From Sabellastarte sp. h YS-2021 (lineage: Eukaryota > Annelida > Polychaeta > Sabellida > Sabellidae): a stretch of 64,000 nt of DNA. The notes beneath the pieces were generated by a model. That model was not told the DNA's origin, searched no databases, and was given only the letters and a program-made list of their open reading frames with translations. Shown one piece after another: positions 23,964 to 34,879 of the stretch (within the stretch, counting starts at the first letter, position 1; every line of letters starts with the position of its first letter). The translations under genes were made by a program, and so were the position numbers. Location: positions 122,523,530-122,587,529 of the forward strand of contig OZ024931.1 of the NCBI GenBank assembly GCA_964017235.1, in the 5' to 3' direction.

Positions 23964-25130
23964 ATTGTATTGAGATTGACAGTATGCTATACATTTCTAA
24001 TTGAAAATGAATACAAAAATTACAAGTAACACCCAACCATTAAGGCCTGCAAGTATTTTTGGTGTGTTTTTATGGTATGTGTAAATATGGAAAACTGATA
24101 AATTTTAAACATTATTTACTACTTTTAAATGCACCTTTGGCTTCTGTATGAAAAATAGTTTCAATAATCAAATATAGAAACTATAACTGAAACAAGCTAT
24201 CTCACATGTTTTTAATCTGATGTCTTAAGCTTTAAAAGCTAATAGCTATTTTTTTACTCATACAGGAAATAAAACACAATCAATATAGGCACGACTGGTA
24301 TCAGCCTAATTTGCAACCGGTATTTTTAGTTTCAAGTGGTGTATTTTTGTGAAGACTAAATAGCTATAAGGTGGAAACAAATCCTGAAAATAATGGAGTT
24401 TCTATATATCCAGAAACAATGGCAGTTTCAAAGTGACTCAATCTTAGAGTCGTGTGAAATGAAAGCTGTTCAAATCGTACTGACATAAATATCTGTACAA
24501 TGGAATACTGTTTTCACAGAAATGACAATTCTGAATGGAATCTGTTGAAAACTTTTGAAATCATTGCTTAAGTCAAGTTATATACTGATATAAGATGGGT
24601 CTGGGTCTGAGGTTGACATTTTGGTAAGAGAATACCTGTCATTTAATCCTAGGAGGAACTTCTGCCTGGGTTTTTTCCATAAACTGGATAACGGGGAAAG
24701 TACTCACCTTTGTATCCAAGATATGGCAAATTAAAGAACTAATTATAAGGTTGTCCATGTTTTTGGCAAGCTTTAAAAGCATTGTCTTGCATTTCCCCAT
24801 TCATTATATTTAGATGGAGGTAAATTAAGCTTGAATGAGAGATATCTATGAAATATTTTTTGACATATTATACCCCTGTACCTACAACCCAGTAATACAG
24901 GAGGAACCCTCACCATCCTGAGTGAAATCAGCAACCATAAGTTGCTAACAGTACCCCAAAATCATCCTTTGGGATCTGTGGAAATACCGCATTTCCCCAT
25001 TTCACTTACCAACCCATACACCAGGACAATTAATCATCTTAACACACACTAAACCATTTCTATTAGCCTCTGATGAGCCTCTCCGGTGAAACCGAGCACC
25101 CACTAGTACTTACAACTGCCAACATACAGT

Positions 25131-25192
25131 TGTGATGTCACAGCCACATCACTTGTGATGTCAGAGCTCTGGGACTAGTCATAGTGACATCA
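25131..25192. promoter_or_regulatory. Cluster of CRE-like TGATGTCA motifs
   Basis: TGATGTCA occurs at 25133-25140 and 25156-25163, and its inverse TGACATCA at 25185-25192. All are one base away from the CREB/ATF palindrome TGACGTCA. The location is deep in intron 2, so function is only a possibility. Confidence 0.3.
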
Positions 25193-25854
25193 CATAAACT
25201 CCATAGTGATGCCCGCTGATCACTGATTTCAGCAAAGCTATTGGTCAATCAAGCTAAATCACCTTAGTTACCAAATCTTGACCATTCAAAGTCATAAGCA
25301 GCAAGGTCACGCACCAGTGAGGACGTGCTATCGGAGTCATAGTAATAATTTGCCACATTCCATTCATATGAGATCTATGAAATAAGTATGTGCCAAAATG
25401 AGCACAATATCAGCTGACCGAGATCATCTTTCAAATAGTGTTGTACAGTCTTAAAAGAAATGATTGGTTTATTTCAATGTTAGAAGTAAGTCACAATTAA
25501 GCTTGAGCCTGACAAAAAACAATAAACCTAAAAGGCAAATGGTAAGAAAATCTTAAAATGTTTGACCAAACACAGATAACCCCTACTAAAAATATTTAGA
25601 CTTTCAATCTGTTACCAGTGCAAAGATACATGAGGCAAACAGCTTCAATAGTCAGGAAAAAATTGGGGAAAATTCTCAAGAAAATGGGGTACCTTACTTT
25701 CATAGACCCTGTAGAAACAGATATAAATCTGAATGTCATATAAACAACTGTTTATGTTGGTATTTGTTATATTAACCAGAACGTTTTCACCCCTTTAAAG
25801 CTTTGAAGAAATTTATGGCATACATGTATAGATACTGTACTGGCTGACAAAAAA

Positions 25855-26030
25855 TAGGTCACAGGTCAACCTTTTTACATCCCTTCAACCGCTGGGGTCA
25901 TATCAGGACAGACCAACAGATTATCCCACATGTTGGTATGACCTGGACTCAAACCCATGACCAGATAACTGAGAGTCAAGTGATTCAGTCCTTTACTTGC
26001 TTAACACTCAGCCACTGACACCCCCAGACA
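25855..26030 (-). mobile_element. tRNA-headed SINE, family 2
   Basis: On minus it begins GTGTCAGTGGCTGAGTGTTA, followed by a tRNA Ser/Leu-like TTGACTCTCAG and box-B-like GGTCATGGGTTTGAGTCC. The body reads CTGTCCTGATATGACCCCAG, CGGTTGAAGGGATGTAAAAA. It shares its 3' domain with the tRNA-Gly SINE family despite a different head. Confidence 0.6.
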
Positions 26031-27369
26031 ACAATATGTCAGCCACAGTATTATCACACAAATTTATGGGAAAAAAATAAAATAATAATTTTTTTTTTCA
26101 CTTTGTAGAATAAATAACATTGATATGCAACATTATTTTTGTATTTACATGCTCCTGTTTCTAATAGATGGATCAGATATGCTTTGCTCAAGCTTGAATC
26201 AGAAGCTATGCTTATTGCAATGAAAGTGCTACAGGTATGCATTGATTTTTGAGTAACCATTGTGTCAATCAATATCAAAATGTAGTCCTATATTCTACTG
26301 GGCTTTGTAGCTGGAGTTGAAAATATATGCATTAAAATGTGCCATAAATGTGTTGCACAAGATGAAAGGATGACATTTCTGGTTTTTCTAGTGATTTGTT
26401 TTTGGTCACATGTCTAAGGCATGTTCTTCTAGTACAAGATCAAAGCTCTGTCACACGATCTAATACTTCCTCCTCTCAATTTCAACAGAAAGAAATAAAA
26501 AGATTCCTGCAGTTTTTGAGTTTTCATGTTTTACAAATTAATGTTTAATTTTAAATGCTACTTCAGTGCCAAATTTATATCTTGGAGTTTTCTGTTTTAT
26601 TAACTGCGATCAACTGATTTACTGATGTATGTGGTTCAATCATTCAAATTTATTCATTTTTGCAAACTTCAATCATCTCTTTATTAGGATATTTCTGCAC
26701 AAAATCTTTACATGCCTCACAAATATGTAAATACATGCATATTTACTTTAAGACTATTTATCAGCACTTATGAAACAACTGTAAAGAACAGTTATGTTAA
26801 GCCATTGCAGAATGAATATTGTATATGTGCAGATATGATGGCTCTTTACAAGTAGATCACAACTTGCAGGATAATCATTAAATGTGTTAATGCATTTATA
26901 ACCACATAAAAATGAACACCATGATAAACAAATTTCAATTATTTTTAAAGTATCAGAATTTGTTATTCGTGTCATTGTCATTATGGCTGCTCAGCCTTTT
27001 CCAGACTGATACAATCCTTCATCCCCAGTCACACTTCTCAGTTCAGGTGCCCTGTTAGCAAACATGGGATGCATATGTGTCGAAAAGTGTTGAAAGTTTT
27101 AACAAAATAACAATAGACAGATCCTCATGGTATACTTTTTAAAGAGCGATGACATGAAACCCTCAGTATTTCTATAAGTGTTGTAGTTTTAGATGAGAAG
27201 TTAATGATATAAACATGTAAACAAGCTACCCAAAGGTCAACAGGTCAAGTCATTCCCCTGGCCTATTGGCCCACGCACTTGTTTCTAGTCTCTGTGGATT
27301 ATGACACAAGTATTTCTGCTCCTATGGATGCCAGTCTGTTCTGACTTTACCTCCCTTGATGGTACCAGT

Positions 27370-27505
27370 TTGTACACCTTAGTAAAGACGGATATAGACA
27401 CATGTTAAAAAGACTATGTTGTCCAAAGGAACAATCCAAGGGTGGAACTCTAGACCTTCTACCAAAAGTCCATCACCCTGACCACAATGCCATGTAGTCC
27501 ACCCA
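27370..27505 (-). mobile_element. Possible tRNA-headed SINE remnant
   Basis: On minus, ATGGCATTGTGGTCAGGGTG followed by GGTCTAGAGTTCCACCC resembles spaced A and B boxes of a tRNA head. No tail or target duplication was recognised, so the call is weak. Confidence 0.25.
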
Positions 27506-28449
27506 TCAACAGTGCCTCATGACTATAACAATATGTGGGCACACAAAGTCACAAAAAGCCAGACAAGAAATTGCTGGAAATGGTCAGACGCTAAGGATTG
27601 AATTTGAATGCTGCTTCCCATGAGGTTGCAGAAGCAGGTGCGTCTACAAATGGGTTTTTGATCTACATAAACTTCCACAAATCACCGCAGTCAGGGGGTT
27701 ATATCATCTGGGAATACAGTTCCATAACAATAGTCTCAAAAGATGTAAATAAATCACCAGCTCATTACACCTTGTGACAAACCTATTTTCACTTTGCTAA
27801 TAAAACAGGAGGGGATTTGCTGTCATTTACATGCAAATGTATCCAAAACACAGCTTATTCAAGTATATGATGGAGATATATGTTTTACATATAGAGGTTT
27901 TGTGTTTTATGCTCTCAAACAGGCACAACTCACAAAAACCATATAGGCAAGTATTCCATACAGTCTTTTAAGCAAGTTTTTAAGTTCAAATTCATTTGAA
28001 GTTTGTCTTCAGAACATTGCATAGGTCATATTACTGTAATTATATCAGGTAGTATCACTGGTGAAGCTAACAGACAATCTGTTTGCTTAAGATTGTGGAA
28101 TCGAAACCATTAACATTCAGCAAGTAACTCCAAACTGTATCATTTACCACCATGTGACTATCATGTGATTTAATTGAGAAAAAGGGTAATTTATTATTGA
28201 TACAAAATACAGTGGACTCAGTAGGTGTAGGCAGAACCATAATTAATTTACAAATATCAGAAAATGCTGTATTTTTGTAGATGAAAGTCTTTAAGGCCCA
28301 ACAATGACACAATGTAATTTGACAGTGTAGTTTAAACTGCTATGACATACCTGCCCCCCAATAGCGATAGAATATTTTAAGGAATTCTCCAACTTTTATC
28401 AGAACTTGAAGGTATCATCAGCATAAAACACAATGTCCCCTTTATTGAA

Positions 28450-28690
28450 TTAACAGAACTTCCTTCTGGACAGACTCTCTTCCTTTTGATATAACACTCA
28501 GGCCCTGAGTAATATCTTTTCAGAATCATCTTAAAACTCATGTCTTCAACTCAACCCCCCTCACCCCATCCTGGATTACTGACCCAGTACACCACCTGGT
28601 TGATCACCTTTGTCAATTCTTTTGTTAGTTTAGCACATTGAATTATCCTGCAAGAGGAATAAATATAAGTCTCCAGCAAAGCACTAGATT
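28450..28690 (+). mobile_element. LINE 3' fragment (ORF2 C-terminus and tail)
   Basis: The plus strand reads W-DSLPFDIT (from 28467) and then FQNHLKTHVF (from 28518). This is the WNSLP...FK-HLKTHLF signature that ends the reverse-transcriptase ORF of many CR1/L2/RTE-type LINEs in marine animals. A TTAGCACATTGAATTATCCT and GAATAAATATAAG tail follows. The two motifs are in different frames with a stop between them, so the fragment is dead and 5' truncated. Confidence 0.5.
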
Positions 28691-29239
28691 AAATTACATT
28701 AGAGTTTAAATTTTTTTTCATCTGGCTTATCTTCAGCTTAAAGAGGGCTTGTAATTGAGCTCATCAGGTCCGATTGCATCATATTGGTTTGATAGTGCAT
28801 ACAGATTTTAAGTTGTCAATTACCAGAGCCAAATTTTAGGAATATTGACCATTCAAGAAGCAGGTCTACCTGATATTCAGATGCTTGCTAATGTTTATGT
28901 CGTGACAGAACTTCCAATTCGACAGAATTTGAAATTCTGTCAACAGAACTTCCAATTGGAAGTTCTGTCGACAGAACTTCCAATTTGAAGTTCTGTCGAC
29001 AGAATTTCAAATTCTGTTGGCAGAATTTGAAATTCTGTCAGCATTTTTGGTCAGAACTTCCAATTGGAAGTTCTGTTGACAGAACTTCAAATCCAATTTC
29101 GTCCCTCAGAGCAATATCCCATTCCTCATCATTTCAGTTCAGTTATTGCTTTTCATTTGTTTTTTTAACTACATATTATTGTTGGAGTTTAACATTCAAA
29201 TTTATTTTGGAAGAATTGTATACAATGACTCAGTAGCTT

Positions 29240-29889
29240 TTATAGGTACTATGTAACAAAGGTTAATCACCTGCTCTGGCTCTCTCTGAAGTACTAAACC
29301 ACAAAGCTTAATTACCTACTCTGGCTCTCTCTGAAGTACTAAACCACAAAGCTTAATTACCTACTCTGGCTCTCTCTGAAGAACTAAACCACAAAGCTTA
29401 ATTACCTACTCTGGCTCTCTCTGAAGAACTAAACCACAAAGCTTAATTACCTACTCTGGCTCTCTCTGAAGAACTAAACCACAAAGCTTAATTACCTACT
29501 CTGGCTCTCTCTGAAGAACTAAACCACAAAGCTTAATTACCTACTCTGGCTCTCTCTGAAGTACTAAACCACAAAGCTTAATTACCTACTCTGGCTCTCT
29601 CTGAAGAACTAAACCACAAAGCTTAATTACCTACTCTGGCTCTCTCTGAAGAACTAAACCACAAAGCTTAATTACCTACTCTGGCTCTCTCTGAAGAACT
29701 AAACCACAAAGCTTAATTACCTACTCTGGCTCTCTCTGAAGTACTAAACCACAAAGCTTAATTACCTACTCTGGCTCTCTCTGAAGAACTAAACCACAAA
29801 GCTTAATTACCTACTCTGGCTCTCTCTGAAGAACTAAACCACAAAGCTTAATTACCTACTCTGGCTCTCTCTGAAGAACTAAACCACAA
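29240..29889. repeat. 45 bp satellite, about 14 units, with 180 bp super-period
   Basis: The unit reads AAGCTTAATTACCTACTCTG, GCTCTCTCTGAAG(A/T)ACT, AAACCACA. All but the first unit are nearly identical. The A/T variant after GAAG runs T T A A A A T A A A T A A A, so groups of four (180 bp) have been copied together. Stops occur in all six frames, so the array is not coding. It abuts the coding remnant directly. Confidence 0.95.
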
Positions 29890-30881
29890 CCTGAAGACAT
29901 CCCTGTCCCTGGTACAGATGAAAATCTTGATGGTGATCGTGCTTCAGATGACAATCTTGATGGTGCATCAAATGTTCTTGGGCCTGATGATAATCCTGAT
30001 GATGTATTGGCTGTCCGTTCAACAAGTTCTAGGGGGGCTGACATGATTCACACAGATGTTGACCTCCCTGAAGTATCAGATGACCCGGTTTCAGAATTAA
30101 GAAATACAGGTATCCCTGAGGTGCAGCAAAAGAAGCGTGGACGTGAATACCTTCTTCTGAAAGAAGATGTCATTGTTGCCAGTGGACATGAAGTTCCTGG
30201 TCAAACAAACCTGGATGGGATTAACATCAATCTTGAGGCACAAGCAATAGTTGCCGTGGATGAGATACATGAAGATGCAGAGTTACATGAAAATCAACAT
30301 GTTGTGTGGGACCGGGATCAACTTATTGATTCTGGAGAAGGGAGCTCCATGCACAAGGCAGTGAGACTTGAGGCTCAAAAAGCTACTTAAAGGCTGTAGC
30401 TGCACAGAGGAATAGACACAATATTCAAGTAACCACATTTGTGAAAGACTATGCTGTTGGTGATACAGTAGGAATCAAAATCCACAGTGCAGATCGCACC
30501 AATACTGATGCTCGACTTCTACCCTGCAAAGTCATGGAAGTTTCAGTGAAGAATGGAAAGAAGTTCTACAGAATTTACAGTGCCAGTGGTATTCTGAAAA
30601 ACAAATTTACAGGAGAGGAGTTAGCAGACATGAAAAATGTAACATTTCCAAGCCTTTCTTCTGCAGACCCAAGCAATTTAGAGGAAGTGTCTCTTGTACA
30701 AGCATCCAGGGCAACAACCAACTGGCAGGCCAGTAAAAGGTCCATGATGTATGTCAGTGCAAAGGGAGCTGTATCACAAATCGATGTTGTTGTAAGAAGA
30801 GAGGCATTAAATGTTCTACCAAGTGTCATATCAATAGCATGGCATGCCAAAACAAAATATGAACTGTGTTATTATTTGTGA
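29876..30881 (+). pseudogene. C-terminal remnant of an integrase-type transposon protein
   Basis: Two open stretches in different frames (about 29876-30390 and 30441-30881) have coding character in an AT-rich setting. The first is acidic with ENLDGD/DNLDGA-type repeats. The second contains YAVGDTVGIKIHSADRTNTD, LLPCKVMEV, FYRIYSASGILKNKF and LEEVSLVQASRAT. GD-VG-KI---DR--TD---LPCKV-E is a pattern I associate with the C-terminal part of integrase/KRBA2-like transposon proteins that are abundant in molluscs; I cannot confirm it without a search. No DDE catalytic domain, zinc-binding HHCC domain or start region is present, and the 45 bp satellite occupies the position just upstream. Its location between the Ginger-like termini suggests it is what remains of the transposase gene. 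Confidence 0.5.
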
Positions 30882-31400
30882 TTAAGTAGTACTGATACAT
30901 TATGTGTGATATTTTTGTGATTATTAGTTTACTACTACATTAGTTCTAATACATTATATGTTTTATTGCTGTGCTTAAACAAATTTGAGTTATTTGATGT
31001 ATCTCACTTAGTCTTAATTGTGCACTCAAAATGATCTGAATAAAGATGAAAATGAATGGTGTTATTAATTTTCAATATTACTGGAAGTTCTGTCAACAAG
31101 ATTTGAAATTCTGTCAACAAGATTTGAAATTCTGTTGACAGAATTTGAAATTCTGTCAACAGAACTTCTAATCCATTAGAACCAATGAAATACAGAAATT
31201 GGAAGTTCTGTCAACAGAACTTCCAATTGGAAGTTCTGCCGACAGAATTTCAAATTCTGTCGAATTGGAAGTTCTGTCACGACATTTATAAGAGATACCT
31301 CTACTCATTTAACACAGCAATAGGACACAATATGCTTAAAGTTAAATTAATTTTACACTTTCACTTTGCTGTTGTTCAAACATATTCAACAGCCATTTAT

Positions 31401-31591
31401 TACCTCCGCCAAAACAGGCATTATTTTCAAGACCGTTTGTCTGTTTGGATCTTCCTGAAAAATATCAGAAGATGGGTCTTGGTCAAACTTAGATCATATT
31501 AAATTTTGAGAGTGACCTGGATAATCTTCTGGATATAAATGATAATCCAGATTTTCCCATTTACTTATTATTGCCTGCCTTGGTGGAGGTA
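31401..31591. mobile_element. Small MITE with ACCTCCGCCAA ends
   Basis: TACCTCCGCCAA at 31401 and TTGGTGGAGGTA at 31580-31591 form near-perfect 12 bp inverted ends around AT-rich sequence including CCGTTTGTCTGTTTGG. Elements with this end (CTCCGCCAA...TTGGCGGAG) are widespread in marine invertebrates and fish. Confidence 0.7.
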
Positions 31592-32255
31592 TGCACTCTT
31601 GTTGTATGCACTGATACTTGTCTCCAGTGTCATTTGTATAAGTACATATCTTACTTAAAGCTGACATGCTTATTATTTGTTGTTGCTTATGCTGGGGACA
31701 TCTGTCTACCTCATCCACGTCATGTAGCATCCATTCACAACTTGCACCTACTAGGCAAAATATCTATGGGATACAAAAACCTCTTACTAATCAATCTCAC
31801 TGTCAAGAAACACTTCTCACAGAATAATATTTAGTGGAACACATTTCACAAAGTCAATTAAACTTTGACTGAAATCAGTCTTTTTTGTTTTTATGATGTT
31901 TTATCATTTTTATGATGTTTTACCCAAAAACTTACATTACAAAGTATAACATCAATTTATTAAAGGGTCAGGTTTACTGATTATCTTATAAAAACCTGAG
32001 TACATGACTTGGCATGAAGTTGGTCGATTCATGAAATGGTTAGATTTTTCAGGAATTTCCACTTGAAACTTAACTTGAAACAAATATGTTCACAGCAGAC
32101 TGGCATAATTTCTTGCAGAATCAGACCAGAATCTTTTGGCTGTGTTCCATTTTTGACCAGTTCCAAACCATGCAGCAATACAGCCATGCATATTTGCATA
32201 GCTTGGCAGTGACAGAGTTCAGTTACTCAGCTGAAACATGTAAAATATCCCTCAC

Positions 32256-32343
32256 CTCTGACTGGGCTCTCCTCCTGCGGTTTTCCTGTTTCCAGGCCAG
32301 CGCTGTGAAACTCTCAAAGAAGTTCCCGTCAGACTCTTGTACC
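32256..32343 (-). CDS. BAIAP3: BAIAP3/UNC13D-like gene, coding exon 2
   Basis: An 88 bp exon on the minus strand, bounded by a TATTTCAG acceptor (ending at 32344) and a GTGAGG donor (32255-32250). After one base that completes a codon from the previous exon it encodes 29 residues, including VQESDGNFFESFTALAW and a basic run NRRRRAQSE. It ends in phase 0, matching the next exon. The acidic-aromatic DG-FFE block followed by a basic stretch resembles the N-terminal region of BAIAP3 (a DG--FF block), upstream of the conserved LY-LYT helix. Only this frame stays open across both splice sites, and the exon is GC-richer than the AT-rich intron around it. It carries no catalytic or C2 residues. Identity is inferred from joining it to exon 4, which is far more diagnostic. 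Confidence 0.75.
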
Positions 32344-33517
32344 CTGAAATACACAATACAAATACTGTAATTGGACTTTCAAAACCCTGTTTTTTGTGTC
32401 TGATCAGATTTTCTTATTTCGCATACTCCATACTGGTTTTTTTTCTTTTTATCCCCCATTAAATCCAATTCTCGTTTTTTCAGATGCCTCTTGCAGAGGG
32501 AGCACATATTAACAGTGGGCTTTCTTGAGTCTGAGAAGGTAGTATTTTTTCACAAAAAAGTCTTAAGCTTACATAAGTGAAACTGGGTGATCTGGCTTGG
32601 TAATGATGGGCTAAACAACAAAAAAACATACATCACAGTAACAGCACAAGACACATACACAAAAAGCTCACACTGAATCTCTACAGAAGCAGATTTCAAG
32701 TCACATCAGTAGTATCCATTTTATCTCATTTTTACAGCCATCTGGATGTGGCATATGCTTGTGGTTGTTCTTGGAGGACATTTATAGTTTATCATGGTCA
32801 TCTAATCAGGCTGTAGCAGCAGTCTTTTGATTTCATCCTAATACTAACATCTATGTCTTGAAGATGTGTGCAAAGCTGCATATCTGAGAATGGTGGTGTG
32901 CCTACTTAAAAATAAGGGAAATCACTACAGTTTGTTGTATGAAGGGTTTTTGTTTAGTCTTCACCAAAGTTCACACACACACAAAAACATCAAAACTATT
33001 CATCCAGTTCAAATTAAGGTGAAATACCAAAACATATCCATCCCACTTGACACCAGTGTTTTCTGGTATTTCAATTCAATAGCTAGTGTTACAGTAACCT
33101 CCTCTTTCCAGGTGTTTGAACACACCTAGTGCTGCATCAGTGGTACTGTGGGTGACACATACCTCCCACTAATCTATCAGAAGTCAGAAAGCTCTTTCAT
33201 GATGCTATACACCAGAGGTTCCCCTCTATCCCCTCAATTAAATAATAAAACCCAATCATAAAGTTAATTGATTGTGTTTTGTCTGTGATTTCCCCAGTGC
33301 AATTTGTATTGTATTTTGATACTTTTATTCCGTATTTATTTTCATATTTGATTGTTTTTATCTAGTCATTAATTCTGTATGTTTTGTCTTTTTTTAGCCT
33401 AGTATAGTGACATACATTGCATTTATTGTGTTTCTCTTTACATTTTAATATTCTTTTTATCTAGTCATTTGTTTTACTTTTGTTTTTGTTGATGTTGTAT
33501 ATATTGCTTAATTAATA

Positions 33518-33767
33518 AAGTAGAACCTCGATTATCGGACCTTCTGTTACCCAAATTTTCAATTATCTAATCTCATCTAATCTACTGCTTTGCAGGCGCA
33601 ATATCTTCCCCACAAAGGGGAACTCATTATCATCAATTATCCAACCTCAAACCTACTCTCCCAACTCCATTTAAACCTGTTATTTTAGCCATTGTATTAT
33701 CTGGCCCTTCTATTATCCGAACTAACTGTTACTCCCCCAAGAGAGTCGGATAATAAAGGTTATACTG
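33518..33767. mobile_element. pogo/Tigger-like MITE with TA target duplication
   Basis: The left end AAGTAGAACCTCGATTATCG is preceded by TA (33516-33517). The right end is the inverse of CAGTATAACCTTTATTATCC, followed by TA. The interior shares CTCTCCCAACTCCATTTAAA and CCTGTTATTTTAG with the copy at 11.8 kb but carries extra sequence. Confidence 0.75.
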
Positions 33768-33929
33768 TATATTTATTAATTTTAATGGTGCTGTATAACA
33801 CCAAGGTGTTCAAGCACCTTAAATTTCAATTAATTTTTACTTTACTATAGCCTAAACTGATTGCAAGTGACTTAAAACCCAAACCAATGAATTGTATCAA
33901 CAAAACCTTCTTTAAATTATTAATATAAG

Positions 33930-34159
33930 AATTTATTTATTTATTTGGGTTTTAATGTCACTTTCAACACTATATAGGTGATATGACGGGTAGTTTCATG
34001 GGCAGAGGAAACCAGTACATACAGTTTGTCAAGGTTCTGTACTATAAACTGCTGACCATCGGTAAGCAACTATATACTTTCTCACATAAAGTCTGGGGTT
34101 TGAACCACAGACCTCAGAGGTGGAAGGTAAGTGTATTACCTCTGCACCACCTTGGCCCC
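33930..34159 (-). mobile_element. tRNA-Gly-derived SINE, diverged copy
   Basis: Same layout as the copies at 22.6 and 23.5 kb but more substitutions (for example AGCAACTATATACTTTCTC). Target duplication not recognisable, so an older insertion. Confidence 0.82.
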
Positions 34160-34356
34160 TTTTGAAAGTAATACATGACAATGCATATATTACTGAGATA
34201 TGTAACAATGGGGTAATATCAGAGATGTATAGATCATACCAAGGTCTCATCAGCCAGTTACTGTAAATATTTAGTAATCTCTAGGCCGTACTTTTGAGAA
34301 ATACAGTCATAGTGCAGAAGAGTCTGTGTACCTAGAACCTCTAATATTGGCAAATT

Positions 34357-34584
34357 GGGCCACAGTGGCGCAGTGGTAACACACTAGCCTCCAACCTCTC
34401 AGGTCTGCCCGGTCAAACCCCGGACCCTATGTGGGAAAGTTGGTAGTTGCTTACCAATGGTCAGCAGTTTACAGTACAAAACCTTGACCGACTATATGCA
34501 CTGGTTTCTTCTGCCCATAAAACTACCCGCCGTGATATGGCCTGTACAGGGTTGAAAGTGATATTAAAACCCAAACAAATAAAT
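34357..34584 (+). mobile_element. tRNA-Gly-derived SINE, plus strand
   Basis: Head GGGCCACAGTGGCGCAGTGG, box A at 34366-34380, box-B-like GGTCAAACCCC at 34411-34421, body GATATGGCCTGTACAGGGTT, tail ACCCAAACAAATAAATG. It lies about 200 bp from, and inverted to, the copy at 33930-34159. Confidence 0.82.
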
Positions 34585-34879
34585 GACTATTACAGGCAAT
34601 GTTTGGTTCTAATCATGGCTACATTCTACACTTACACAACAATACATGTCCATGATTGTTGACACTGGAACCTCACAAAGTGGGAATCCATTCTATTCCC
34701 TGAAGATTCTACCCACTCTAATTCTACAGACTATTGTGTTGTCATATCAAAGATACCTTGATCATATTATTTTCACATTCCATGATGTATACAAAAACTA
34801 ATTTTACCTGGACAAAACTTTGACAAGATATCATTATAATAATATGTTATCAATGATACCTGGTTTAAATTAGAAAAAT

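Larger units (their letters stand above)
28898..31284 (+). mobile_element. Ginger-like DNA transposon, internally rearranged
   Basis: The termini are TGTCGTGACAGAACTTCCAA and its inverse, flanked by 4 bp TTTA duplications at 28894-28897 and 31285-31288. TGT...ACA ends with 4 bp duplications fit the Ginger group of cut-and-paste transposons, which use an integrase-type transposase. Both ends (28898-29100, 31081-31284) are arrays of 13 bp half-sites (ACAGAACTTCCAA and variants) in alternating orientation, some forming perfect palindromes. The interior holds a 45 bp satellite and a C-terminal coding remnant. No integrase catalytic core is visible, so it is probably non-autonomous. Confidence 0.68.
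23405..32255 (-). other. Intron 2 of the BAIAP3-like gene
   Basis: An 8.85 kb intron with donor GTGAGG and acceptor AACAG. It holds a fresh tRNA-Gly SINE, an imperfect hairpin (23861-23963), a CRE-like cluster near 25.15 kb, a second-family SINE near 25.9 kb, a LINE C-terminal fragment near 28.5 kb, the Ginger-like transposon (28898-31284) and a small MITE (31401-31591). The parts 24000-25100, 26031-27220, 27500-28440 and 31600-32255 show nothing recognisable. Confidence 0.72.

Noticed and set aside
24690-24740. Possible extra exon ending AAAG|GTGAGTAC on minus
   Set aside because: A good donor but no convincing acceptor or coding content, and exons 2 and 3 already join in phase without it.
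29240-29889. CRISPR-like regular repeats
   Set aside because: Units are contiguous with no spacers, and the context is eukaryotic.
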